Origin: Nonomuraea polychroma | GTDB lineage: Bacteria; Actinomycetota; Actinomycetes; Streptosporangiales; Streptosporangiaceae | NCBI RefSeq assembly: GCF_004011505.1 | Contig: NZ_SAUN01000001.1 | Coordinates: forward strand, 1,612,001-1,676,000 | Direction: 5' to 3' | Length of the DNA stretch: 64,000 nt | Shown here: one piece after another, positions 45,588-53,011 of the stretch | Numbering within the stretch: the first letter of the stretch is position 1 | How the letters are laid out: every line of letters begins with the position of its first letter | The notes under the pieces: model-generated | Database searches by the model: none | Told to the model about the DNA's origin: nothing | Seen by the model: the letters and a program-made list of their open reading frames with translations, nothing else | Made by a program: the position numbers and the translations under genes

Positions 45588-46613
45588 GTGATGACACGCC
45601 GGCCACGCACACGCGGGGTCACCATCGAGGATGTCGCGCGGGCGGCCGGCGTATCCCGCCAGACGATCTCCAACGCGCTCAACGCCCCGTACCGGCTGAA
45701 GGCGGAAACACTGGAGCGGGTCTCGGCGGTCATCGAGGAGCTCGGCTACCGGCCCGACCAATCGGCACGCAGCCTGAAGTCGGGCACCAGGCGGATCATC
45801 GGCTACCCGACTCCGGTGGATGATCCGGCCAATCCCAACCCGCTGATGGGCGGCTTTCTCGAAGCGGTCGTGGCGGCGTCGGGCGAGGTGGGCTACCGCA
45901 TCTTGCTGGTGCGCCCGCAGCCGGGCCAGAGCCAGGAGCAGGCGCTCGACGAACTGATCGCCGCGCGGACCGTGGACGGCTTCCTGCTGTCGGACATACT
46001 GCGCGATGACCCTCGTGTGGCCCACCTGACCGGCGCGGGCTTCCCGTTCGCCGCCTTCGGCAGGACCGCGCCCGAGCAGCCGCAGTCCTGGGTGGACGTC
46101 GACAGCGTGCAGGCGGTGATCGAGTTGGTCGGCATGGTGGTGGCCAGAGGGCACCGGCGGGTGGCCTTCCTGGCCTCCTCCTCCGGGCAGCCGTGGATGG
46201 ATGACCGGCGTGACGGGTTCCTGGCCGGCGTGCGCCGCCATGGCTTGGCCGGGCAGGTGTACTCGCCGGGCGACGATCCAGACGAGATCGTCGCGGCCAC
46301 CCGCGAGCTGCTGGCCGGGCGCAACCGGCCCACCGCGATCGTGGCCGGCGGCGACTGGCTCGCGCTCGGCCTCTACACGGCGGCTCGCGCCGAAGGGCTG
46401 GAGATCGGTAAGGACCTGGCCGTGGCCGCCTTCGACGACCTGCCGATCACCGGGTTCCTCCAGCCCGCGCTGACGACGGTGCGGCTGCCGCTGCGCCGCA
46501 TCGCCGAGGCCCTGATCAGCCGCCTCCTCCAGATCATCGAAGACGGCGTCACCCCGCAGGCGGGGCTCTTGCTCCCCGGCGAGCTGGTGATCCGCCCGAG
46601 CCTAGGACCATGA
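45588..46613 (+). CDS. LacI-family transcriptional regulator
   Basis: A 341-residue regulator with HTH 'TIEDVARAAGVSRQTISNAL' and hinge 'GYRPDQSARSLKSGTRRIIG', followed by a sugar-binding fold ('FGRTAPEQPQSWVDVDSVQA', 'GHRRVAFLASSSGQPWMDDR', 'AAFDDLPITGFLQPALTTVR'). Adjacent GTG (45588) and ATG (45591) starts follow GAGGAG. Being inside the alpha-galactosidase operon, it likely autoregulates it through the GAACGTTC sites at 39670 and 39762. Confidence 0.93.
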   Translation: MMTRRPRTRGVTIEDVARAAGVSRQTISNALNAPYRLKAETLERVSAVIEELGYRPDQSARSLKSGTRRIIGYPTPVDDPANPNPLMGGFLEAVVAASGEVGYRILLVRPQPGQSQEQALDELIAARTVDGFLLSDILRDDPRVAHLTGAGFPFAAFGRTAPEQPQSWVDVDSVQAVIELVGMVVARGHRRVAFLASSSGQPWMDDRRDGFLAGVRRHGLAGQVYSPGDDPDEIVAATRELLAGRNRPTAIVAGGDWLALGLYTAARAEGLEIGKDLAVAAFDDLPITGFLQPALTTVRLPLRRIAEALISRLLQIIEDGVTPQAGLLLPGELVIRPSLGP

Positions 46614-47909
46614 ATGCAGTTGGACTCCGGCCACGACGAGCTCGTGGCGATGTTCGCGTGGGCGCGCGACCGCGCGCTGCGCTGGGCGCATCCCGGCGGG
46701 ACGCGCGGCCCGGTGAATGTTGACGAGCGGCGCCCGCACGGCACCGGCGAGGGCGTCTACCTGCCCTCCTACTGGGCCGGGTACGCGCACCGCAGTGGGT
46801 TCTACGCCCGTGACTTCGTCCACCAGGCGGCGGGCGCCCACCTGCTCGGCCTGGCCGAGGCCAACCTGGCGATGATTCGCTGCTTCGCCGCCTCGGCGAC
46901 CGAAGAGCACGGCCACCGTCCGGTGTGGGCGTTCAATTTCGACGGCTCCTACCTGTCGATCGACTACCGCGGTCCCGACGAGTTCGTGAGGGAGGCGCCC
47001 GCGGTCTTCGAGCTGGTGGAATGCGTGGCGGCCCTTTACCGCTGGACCGGCGAGCGCGCCTACGTCCATGACTCCGTGCTGCGTGACTACTGCTCGAACG
47101 CGATCGCGCTTCCCGCGACCGGCCGGGGCGCGGGCATCTTCCAGGGCATCGCCAGCTACAACGAACTGAGCGGCGAGCCGCTGGCGGTGGCCGGTGACGG
47201 CATTGCCGCGCAGTACGCCGCCCACCTGGCGATGGCCGAGCTGGCCAGGGCGCGCGGCGAGGACGGCGGGCGGTTCGAGGCACTGGCCGCACGGCTGCGC
47301 CGCCATTACGAGCAGGAGTGGAACGGCGCTCGCGGCTTCACCTTCGATGGCCGGCCGGTCACCGGGTGGGGTGCGGAGAACAGTTGGTTCATGCCGTTGA
47401 AGGGTCTGTGCGAAGACCCTGCCTACCTCGACTACATCGACGCGCAGGCGAGTGGTCCCGGGCGGCCGGAGAACGTCGAGGCGTGGACGTACCTGCCCGA
47501 CGTCTTCTTCCGGCACGGCAGGCAGGAGACCGCCTGGCGGTGGATGCGGGAGATCTTCCACGCCCGCACCGCCCCGCACGTCGCGGGCGGGCTCAACGGC
47601 GACTACCCGGAGGTCTCCTTCACCCTGGTCAGCCAGGTGGTGGAGGGGCTGCTCGGTGTCCGGCCGGACGCGCCGGGCAACGCGTTGACCACCCTCTCGC
47701 GGCTGCCCGCCGAGATCGGCTGGGCCGCCGTCTCCGGCATCCCGATCGGGCGGGGCAGCGTGACGGTTCGGCACGACGGCGGGCACGCCACCACGCTCAC
47801 CAACCTGTCCGACCGGGTGACGTACCGGTGGACCGCCCGCTTCCCCGACGGGTCCGCCACCACCCGACACGTCCCGCCCGGCGCCACCGTCACCGCGGAA
47901 CACGGCTGA
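46614..47909 (+). CDS. Six-hairpin (alpha/alpha)6 glycosidase-like protein of unknown specificity
   Basis: A 431-residue cytoplasmic protein beginning directly after the LacI stop. Segments such as 'VYLPSYWAGYAHRSGFYARD', 'QAAGAHLLGLAEANLAMIRC', 'PVWAFNFDGSYLSIDYRGPD', 'FELVECVAALYRWTGERAYV' and 'GWGAENSWFMPLKGL' are typical of (alpha/alpha)6 toroid glycosidases. The last 60 residues are a beta domain. I cannot place it in a GH family. Acidic residues in 'GFYARDFVHQ' and 'FNFDGSYLSIDY' are catalytic candidates. It probably acts on the same oligosaccharide as the GH36 enzyme. Confidence 0.75.
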   Translation: MQLDSGHDELVAMFAWARDRALRWAHPGGTRGPVNVDERRPHGTGEGVYLPSYWAGYAHRSGFYARDFVHQAAGAHLLGLAEANLAMIRCFAASATEEHGHRPVWAFNFDGSYLSIDYRGPDEFVREAPAVFELVECVAALYRWTGERAYVHDSVLRDYCSNAIALPATGRGAGIFQGIASYNELSGEPLAVAGDGIAAQYAAHLAMAELARARGEDGGRFEALAARLRRHYEQEWNGARGFTFDGRPVTGWGAENSWFMPLKGLCEDPAYLDYIDAQASGPGRPENVEAWTYLPDVFFRHGRQETAWRWMREIFHARTAPHVAGGLNGDYPEVSFTLVSQVVEGLLGVRPDAPGNALTTLSRLPAEIGWAAVSGIPIGRGSVTVRHDGGHATTLTNLSDRVTYRWTARFPDGSATTRHVPPGATVTAEHG

Positions 47910-48127
47910 GCGTATGGATCCTTCCGGCCTCGATGGCCACGGACGCACTTGTAGCCGGCCGTCCCTTACGGGAGACCTGGATCTTCACGAGTGCGCGAAC
48001 AGCGCGATCGCGGGAAGGACCAGTCCGGCGGACCAGAAGCTGCAGGCCTGTACCGCGTCGAAACACCGTCGTGGCCTTCTGAACTGTGGTTTGACTGGGT
48101 TCGCAGGTACAGACAAGATCACGGCTT
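47910..48127. other. Non-coding stretch after the glycosidase operon
   Basis: About 220 bases without a credible gene. No perfect terminator hairpin stands out. It leads into an insertion-element relic. Confidence 0.35.
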
Positions 48128-48267
48128 GTGCCTGTTCGCCTGTTCTATCTGATCACGATCCGGGTGTTCGGCTGCTGATGTTGCTGGACCGAAGCCAAGC
48201 GTCGAAGAAAGTTGAGATCATGGTGCTGCGTCATGGGGTGGCGGTGCTGCGGCGTCAGGTCGCGACG
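48128..48267 (+). mobile_element. Relic of an integrase/transposase upstream region
   Basis: The plus strand reads 'VRLFYLITIRVFG', then after a one-base shift 'LMLLDRSQASKKVEIMVLRH' and 'GVAVLRRQVA'. This matches the recurrent N-terminal segment of DDE integrase-core proteins of actinomycete insertion elements ('SQASKDxEIxVLRHEVAVLRRQV'). It stops abruptly at about 48267, where the sequence becomes the truncated FGE gene on the other strand. Confidence 0.68.
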
Positions 48268-48686
48268 TGGACCACCGGATGGTCGAGACGGTTCTCGATG
48301 CTCGAGCCTCTCCCTTCAAGGAAGCGCCAGCAGGCGCCCGGCGTCCACCGCCACCACAGGGTCAGCTGCCGAAGATCGACGGGACCGGGCGTCGGTACGA
48401 CCACCATCGACCCGGGCACCAGGTTCTCCAGGGGTGCGCTGGGGAAGTGGGCCGGGTCCAGCGGCCGCTCGGCCACGGTGACGTAGCCGGTCGCCGCCAC
48501 GAACGCGGCGAAAAGGCGGTTGGTGACGGCGATCGGGTCGATGGCGAAGGCGTCGACGTGCACCTGGTGGGCCGGCGCCTCCTCTCGATAGTGGACGTCG
48601 GAGCCCATCGTGAACACCCCGCCGTCGAGGCGGACAGCGCTGGCTGCCCCGTGGGGCGGCTTCGCTGGCCCGAGCGTGCGAGTCAT
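48255..48686 (-). pseudogene. 3'-truncated formylglycine-generating enzyme (SUMF1-like)
   Basis: A 143-residue frame with a good FGE N-terminus: 'LDGGVFTMGSDVHYREEAPA', 'HQVHVDAFAIDPIAVTNRLF', 'AAFVAATGYVTVAERPLDPA', 'WWRWTPGACWRFLEGRGSSI', 'DHPVVHVA'. The family is about 300 residues; the C-terminal half with the catalytic Cys pair is gone. The break falls at the insertion-element relic. FGE converts a sulfatase Cys to formylglycine, and a sulfatase relic lies directly upstream on the same strand, so this was a sulfatase-activating pair. Confidence 0.82.
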
Positions 48687-48720
48687 CCGCGGCTCGTGAT
48701 CGCCGGTGCGCCCGTGCCGC

Positions 48721-49470
48721 TCACGCGCTCGCCATCCCTGCGCGCAGCTTGTCCATCACCTGGTCGATGCTGAAGCTCGCCGGTGTCTGGCGTGGCGGGA
48801 AGTCGGCGAGGGTCGAGAGCATGCCGGCGACGTACGACTGCGCGGGGACCACCAGCCAGGCATGGCCGATCATCCAGTCGTAATAGGTGTTGGAGGTGAT
48901 GTCGGCGCGCTCGTAGGGGTCGGTGCGCAGGTTGAAGATCTTCGGTACCCGCAGCTGGGTGTACGGCTCGGCCCACACGCGCAACGTTCCTGGGGCGCGC
49001 TGCTCCAGGAACACCAGCTTCCAGTTGTGGAAGCGCAGCGCGGTGAGGTCTCCGTCGTCGGAGACGTAGAAGAAGTGCTGGCGCGGGCTCTCGGTCACCT
49101 CGCCGGTGAGATAGGGGAGTTGGTTGTAGCCGTCCAGATGCACCCGGAAGGAGGTGCCGCCGAGCTCTGCTCCCGCCTTGAGCGGCTCGGCGATGTCCGG
49201 CGCTCCGGCCGCGGCCAGGAGAGTGACGAACCAGTCGTTGTGGCTGACGATGCCGTTGAGCACGGTGCCCGCAGGGATCTTGCCCGGCCACCGCACCACG
49301 GCGGGGACGCGGTAGGCACCTTCCCAGTTGGAGTTCTTCTCGTTCCGGAACGGGGTCATGGCGCCGTCGGGCCAGGTGTTCATGTGCGGGCCGTTGCCGG
49401 TGGAGTACATGACGATCGTGTCGTCGCCGATGCCGAGCTCGTCGAGGACGTCGAGCTCGACCACGACGAC
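48721..49470 (-). pseudogene. 5'-truncated arylsulfatase
   Basis: About 248 residues of a type I sulfatase C-terminal half: 'DELGIGDDTIVMYSTGNGPH', 'NEKNSNWEGAYRVPAVVRWP', 'VLNGIVSHNDWFVTLLAAAG', 'HFFYVSDDGDLTALRFHNWK', 'PKIFNLRTDPYERADITSNT'. The N-terminal half with the Cys-x-Pro-x-Arg formylglycine site is absent, and no usable start is present. The metal-site motif usually read 'TDNGPH' is 'TGNGPH' here, an added sign of decay. It lies between the FGE relic and the tRNA attachment site. Confidence 0.82.
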
Positions 49471-49556
49471 AGCGTTGCTCTGGTGCCGCGGAGGGTGGCG
49501 GTGGGGGAGGCGTCCGAAACTGGCGGTCCCCTTCGGTCCCCCTTAGGGCGGTAGGC

Positions 49557-49639
49557 CGACCCACGGATTCGGGATCTGCTGTTGCGCCCCTGGTGGAGTG
49601 AGTAGGGCGGGTGGGACTTGAACCCACGACCCACGGATT
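49557..49639. repeat. 13-bp direct repeat cgacccacggatt flanking the attachment region
   Basis: Copies at 49557-49569 and 49627-49639. The second is inside the tRNA-Met 3' half (anticodon-stem to T-stem portion). The first lies 57 bp away beyond the acceptor end, in non-tRNA sequence. It may be a scar of an earlier insertion or excision at the same tRNA end. Confidence 0.55.
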
Positions 49640-49644
49640 ATGAG
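49603..49644 (-). other. tRNA-Met(CAT) 3'-half: attachment site at the element's left end
   Basis: On the minus strand, 49644-49638 is an anticodon loop CTCATAA (anticodon CAT). It is followed by a T arm 'gtggg ttcaagt cccac' and the 3' acceptor strand 'ccgccct' plus A. The D arm and 5' acceptor strand are missing; the sequence 5' of the loop does not pair. Such 3' half-tRNAs are left by site-specific integration into a tRNA gene. The integrase gene starts 111 bp away, so this is one attachment site of the element. The intact tRNA should lie at the other end, outside the window. Confidence 0.78.
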
Positions 49645-49755
49645 GGGAATATCGCTTCGTGTGGGGAATAGCCCTCTGGCCTGCGGTGGAGCGCGGCCGA
49701 TCGCGCCTAGCGGCGTTGATCATTCCGTGTATATTCCGGAGCGGCATGTTGTGGA
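49645..49755. promoter_or_regulatory. Possible integrase arm-binding sites
   Basis: Between the attachment core and the integrase stop, GGGGAATA occurs at 49644-49651 and 49663-49670. Inverted TATTCC (49732-49737) and ATTCC (49722-49726) occur further in. Short repeats flanking a core are typical of tyrosine integrase arm sites. This is an inference from position and repetition. Confidence 0.35.
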
Positions 49756-51117
49756 TCATGATTCCAGTGCCCTTTCGATGCGTTGGTTGGCGACCTCGCG
49801 CTGGCCGTCGATGCACTTGGCGTAGATCTTCAGGAGCACATCCACGCTGTGCCCGGCCCGCTCGGCGACCTCGGGGGCGTGCACGCCGGCGTTGAGCCAG
49901 AGGGATACCGCAGCGTGCCTCAGGTCGTAGGGGCGGCCCGCTAGTGGGGAGGCGACCTGTTCGGGGGTGAGCGCCAGGCGTCGGGCCTCTTGCCAGACCG
50001 TGGTGTAGGCGGTCCCGGAGAACGTGCCGCCGCCGCGGGTGTAGAAGAGTCGGCCGTCGGGAGCGGTGCCGAAGGTCTCGATGTGGGCGCGCAGGATGGT
50101 GACCAACTCCGGCGGAATCGGCACGTCGCGGTCCTCGTCTTCTTCGCGTTGCTTGAGGCCCCGCTCGTCGAAGGAACGTCCAGAGTCGGTGTAGCGGGTG
50201 CTGCTCTGCGGGCGCGTCTTGGTGGGCGTGATCTGCCCCCAGCCCTTGGCGGGGAGGATGCAGTCCTTCTTCCGCAGCCCTTGCGCTTCGGCCGGGCGCA
50301 GGCCGGCGAAGTACATGCAGGCGAACATCGCGGCCAGCATTCGCCCGCGCGTGCGCCCGATGTGCGGGACGGCGATCAGTAGGTCGCGTGCCTGCTGGGG
50401 GTTGATGACCACGCGCCGGTCCACCACGTTGTTCGACTTGGCCGGTTTCAACTTGATGCGGTCCAGAGGGTTGGCATCGAGTTCGCCGAGCTCGACGGCG
50501 TATTCCAGGGCGTGGTGGAACACCGCGCGTTTGCGCCGGAACGTCGAGAGCGCGGCCGCCTGACCGTCCAGGCGTACGGCCAACACCTCCAGAGCCGCCC
50601 GGGCATGGCGGGTCTCATTCAACTCGGTCATCGGCAGCGAGGCCGCCTCCAGCCAACGTAGTGCGGTGTCGGCCTGCGCATCAGGCTCTGCCTGGCGGTC
50701 TTTGGGGAGGAACACGTAATTGCGCAGCGCCTTGCGGAGCAACTTGGGGTCGGGTCGGCCATTGCGGCCGGTGGTCAGCGTCAGCGTGACGGCCACCAGG
50801 GTCTCGACGGTGCCTTCGCGCGACTTGGCGGCCTGGTGCGGCCACCGGACGTTCATGTAGGCCCGTGCGAACTCCAGCCAGGTGCGTGCGCTCTTGGCCT
50901 TGAGCATCGATTCGGGCAGCCCGGTGTCGGTGTCGAACCACTCGCCGCGCCGGGCGGCCTGTCGCAGGTCGGAGAGGAAGTTCTCGGCCAGTTCAGATCC
51001 GCCGAGCGTGGTGGAGCACTCCTTGCCGTCGACGGTCCAGCGCACCACGTACGACGGCTTCTTGCTGGAGGCGTTGCGCTTGATCTTCCAGAATTTGACC
51101 TGGTAGGACCGGCTCAC
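49756..51117 (-). CDS. int: Tyrosine-recombinase integrase of the integrated element
   Basis: A 453-residue integrase. GTG 51117 overlaps the excisionase stop (GTGA), which fixes the start. The N-terminal arm-binding domain (about 1-60) has 'SYVVRWTVDGKECSTTLGGS'; a core-binding domain follows. The catalytic domain has 'MYFAGLRPAEAQGLRKKDCI' (Arg I), 'GRPYDLRHAAVSLWLNAGVH' (Arg II with Tyr in place of the usual His), 'VAERAGHSVDVLLKIYAKCI' (His and nucleophile Tyr). It matches integrases of actinomycete integrative elements that use tRNA genes, consistent with the adjacent tRNA-Met remnant. Confidence 0.93.
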   Translation of the reverse strand: MSRSYQVKFWKIKRNASSKKPSYVVRWTVDGKECSTTLGGSELAENFLSDLRQAARRGEWFDTDTGLPESMLKAKSARTWLEFARAYMNVRWPHQAAKSREGTVETLVAVTLTLTTGRNGRPDPKLLRKALRNYVFLPKDRQAEPDAQADTALRWLEAASLPMTELNETRHARAALEVLAVRLDGQAAALSTFRRKRAVFHHALEYAVELGELDANPLDRIKLKPAKSNNVVDRRVVINPQQARDLLIAVPHIGRTRGRMLAAMFACMYFAGLRPAEAQGLRKKDCILPAKGWGQITPTKTRPQSSTRYTDSGRSFDERGLKQREEDEDRDVPIPPELVTILRAHIETFGTAPDGRLFYTRGGGTFSGTAYTTVWQEARRLALTPEQVASPLAGRPYDLRHAAVSLWLNAGVHAPEVAERAGHSVDVLLKIYAKCIDGQREVANQRIERALES

Positions 51118-51374
51118 GCGTCCACCTCGAGTTCGGTTAGCCAGGCCTCGTAGTCGGTGCGACGTATGCGGTACTCCCCGTTGGGGAGTCGGTGCAGCTT
51201 GGGCACGCGGTTGCGGGAGCGCCAGTGCTGCCAGGTTCGGCGGTGAACGCCGAGCTCGTCCAAGATCTCGTCGATGGTGAGCCACTGCGGGCTCTTGCGC
51301 CGGGCCTCGGTTGGGGGCGCCGCAGAGGGAGCACGTGAGGGGGTCGGTTGGTTACGGCGGGTGGATGCGGCCAT
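51114..51374 (-). CDS. xis: Excisionase-like MerR-type HTH protein
   Basis: An 86-residue DNA-binding protein. After a Pro/Ala/Ser-rich tail, the winged helix is 'WLTIDEILDELGVHRRTWQH' then 'WRSRNRVPKLHRLPNGEYRI', as in excisionases and helix_turn_helix_17 proteins. It is translated with the integrase through a GTGA overlap, the standard xis-int order, and would direct excision of the element. Confidence 0.88.
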   Translation of the reverse strand: MAASTRRNQPTPSRAPSAAPPTEARRKSPQWLTIDEILDELGVHRRTWQHWRSRNRVPKLHRLPNGEYRIRRTDYEAWLTELEVDA

Positions 51375-51464
51375 GATGGGGGACGCTCCTTTCCAAGTCG
51401 TACGGCTGTGGGGAGTGCGGCCCCGGGCGGTGTGCTGGCAGGCCTGCGCCCGGGGCCGGTCGTA

Positions 51465-51629
51465 CTACTCGGCGGGTTGAGGGAGCTGTACCTCGGTGTA
51501 GATCCGCACGTTGCGGCTGTTGCCTCGGCACGGCAGCGGGTCGGAGATCTCGATGACGTCGAAGGTGTGAGCGATGAGGTTGGCTGCCTGGGTGGCTTCC
51601 TCGGGCAGGCCGATGATGCGGATCTTCAC
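51465..51629 (-). CDS. Small hypothetical protein of the element
   Basis: A 54-residue protein starting at GTG 51629 behind GGGAGG, and overlapping the upstream gene's stop by 4 bp (GTGA). It reads 'MKIRIIGLPEEATQAANLIA', 'HTFDVIEISDPLPCRGNSRN', 'VRIYTEVQLPQPAE'. It looks like a small alpha/beta protein with a conserved start seen in other actinomycete mobile elements. Function unknown. It was too short to be obvious but the coupling and site are clear. Confidence 0.65.
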   Translation of the reverse strand: MKIRIIGLPEEATQAANLIAHTFDVIEISDPLPCRGNSRNVRIYTEVQLPQPAE

Positions 51630-51925
51630 GCGGGGTTCCTCCCGAGGTCAGCTGACTCTCCGTCTTCTCTCGTGCCGTACAGGGCGCCGCCAATGCGGTA
51701 GTGGCGGGAGTGCTCGGCCAGGTACGCGGCCACTGGCGGGCCGCTGGCCGGCTGGTCGGTGCGGGCCAGTTGCTCGCCGAGCCGCTCGAGTCGCTGCTTG
51801 AGCTGGCGGAGCTTGTCGCGGGCGTAGTACCAATTGCCGTCTTCGATCGCGCCGAGCAGGCGGGAGAAGAAGTCGATGGCGGAGACGGTCTCCTCCGCGA
51901 TGCGGGCTTCGCGTGCGTTGTCCAT
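51626..51925 (-). CDS. Small helical hypothetical protein of the element
   Basis: A 99-residue protein, ATG 51925, coupled on both sides (ATGA with the upstream gene, GTGA with the downstream gene). It is mostly helical: 'AEETVSAIDFFSRLLGAIED', 'KLRQLKQRLERLGEQLARTD', then 'LAEHSRHYRIGGALYG'. I do not recognise it. It lies in the leftward operon that leads to xis-int. Confidence 0.65.
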   Translation of the reverse strand: MDNAREARIAEETVSAIDFFSRLLGAIEDGNWYYARDKLRQLKQRLERLGEQLARTDQPASGPPVAAYLAEHSRHYRIGGALYGTREDGESADLGRNPA

Positions 51926-52323
51926 CAGTTCTCGCTTTCGTCCATCAAATGCAGGCTGGCGGTGGCGTTGAAGGCGCGCTCCAGTCGGCGGGTGAGGGTG
52001 TGGGCGGCCTGGCGGGCGGCCGCCAGTTCCGCCAGGGTCTGCTCGACCGTGCTGGCGGGGTCGCCGTGGTCGTCGCCGAGCCGCCCGGAGGCCAGGTGAC
52101 GCTGCAGCCGCTTGCCGATCTGTCGCAGCAGCTGGTCGAACCCTGCGATGGTGGCGCTGGCGCGGCCGAGCACGTCGTAGACGGTGGCGGGACTGGCGAG
52201 GCCGGCACCGGTGGCCGTGGCGTGGTTGAGGACACGCACGCTCTCGGACAGGGCGTCGGCGACCTGGCGGGTGTACTCGTCGCTGTGCGGGCCGTCCGAC
52301 GACAACCGAATTGTCGCCGCCAT
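51925..52323 (-). CDS. Helical hypothetical protein of the element
   Basis: A 132-residue protein with ATG 52323 overlapping a tiny upstream frame (TGATG). It is helical throughout: 'YTRQVADALSESVRVLNHAT', 'LGRASATIAGFDQLLRQIGK', 'TLAELAAARQAAHTLTRRLE'. It resembles small conserved AICE proteins of unknown role. A GGGAG site lies upstream. Confidence 0.65.
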   Translation of the reverse strand: MAATIRLSSDGPHSDEYTRQVADALSESVRVLNHATATGAGLASPATVYDVLGRASATIAGFDQLLRQIGKRLQRHLASGRLGDDHGDPASTVEQTLAELAAARQAAHTLTRRLERAFNATASLHLMDESEN

Positions 52324-52400
52324 CAGTTCTGACTCCCATCGTGATGGTGAGTCAGGGACTGGGTGGTGTGGGTGAAGCCAATCGGTGGCATGCTGAACAT
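52323..52400 (-). CDS. Tiny 25-residue leader-like frame
   Basis: ATG 52400 follows a strong GGAAGGAG by about five bases and reads 'MFSMPPIGFTHTTQSLTHHH' then 'DGSQN'. Its TGA overlaps the next ATG (TGATG). Either a real small protein or a translated leader that loads ribosomes onto the operon. Shortness prevents a composition test. Confidence 0.4.
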   Translation of the reverse strand: MFSMPPIGFTHTTQSLTHHHDGSQN

Positions 52401-53011
52401 GACCAACTCCTTCCGTGAAGGTTCAGTCAGGGCTTTTGCGAGGGCTTGAGTCGGGGAAGGCCTGGCGCACTGTGCTTGCGGCTTGGGCGCTGGGCCTTCC
52501 CGTGTTTACGAGCGCATACGACGATCTGAACTTGTGCGGCAATCGTCCATGAGCCTCCTGGTCGGCCGGTCGTGCATAGGCGCATCCGCCCATGACGGTG
52601 CGCATTCTGCGCATTGGTGCGATCGTCGGCAGTGTCCCGTCGACGCCGCTGCCCCCACTCCGTTGGCCCGTGCGACCCATCTGTCGCAGGCGTAGCACAG
52701 AGCCTGATCACAACTATGCACCTTTGCTGCGCGTAAATGGGAGTGTCAGAGATGCGAATTTGTCGCACACTCTGGCCACCTCTGTCGGCGAATGGCCTAC
52801 AAAAGCGCGTGGCGAACCCGTCGGAGCAGGTCAGCGCCCCCGTGTTGGCACTCCAAAAGCGATCTTCTCTACGGTGACCAAACGTCAGCACCGTCGGCGT
52901 TGCGAGCGCGGCAATAGAAGCCCTAGCCCACGTCGGACGACGATTACGCCCTCTGTCAAGTCGCCTTGTCAAGAAGAGCCGGAGCAGGTCACGATCACTC
53001 CTAAGCGAGAG
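52401..53011. promoter_or_regulatory. Intergenic region with the leftward operon promoter
   Basis: About 600 bases with lower G+C than the flanks and no convincing gene. It lies between the leftward xis-int operon and the rightward recombinase-like gene. It should carry the promoter of the leftward operon and perhaps the element's regulatory sites. Sequences near 52740-52920 are relatively A+T-rich. Confidence 0.4.

Noticed and set aside
43326..46241. 971-codon minus-strand frame
   Set aside because: Shadow of the permease, GH36 and LacI genes.
49603..49680. Complete tRNA gene
   Set aside because: The bases 5' of the anticodon loop do not pair and there is no D arm; only the 3' half is present.
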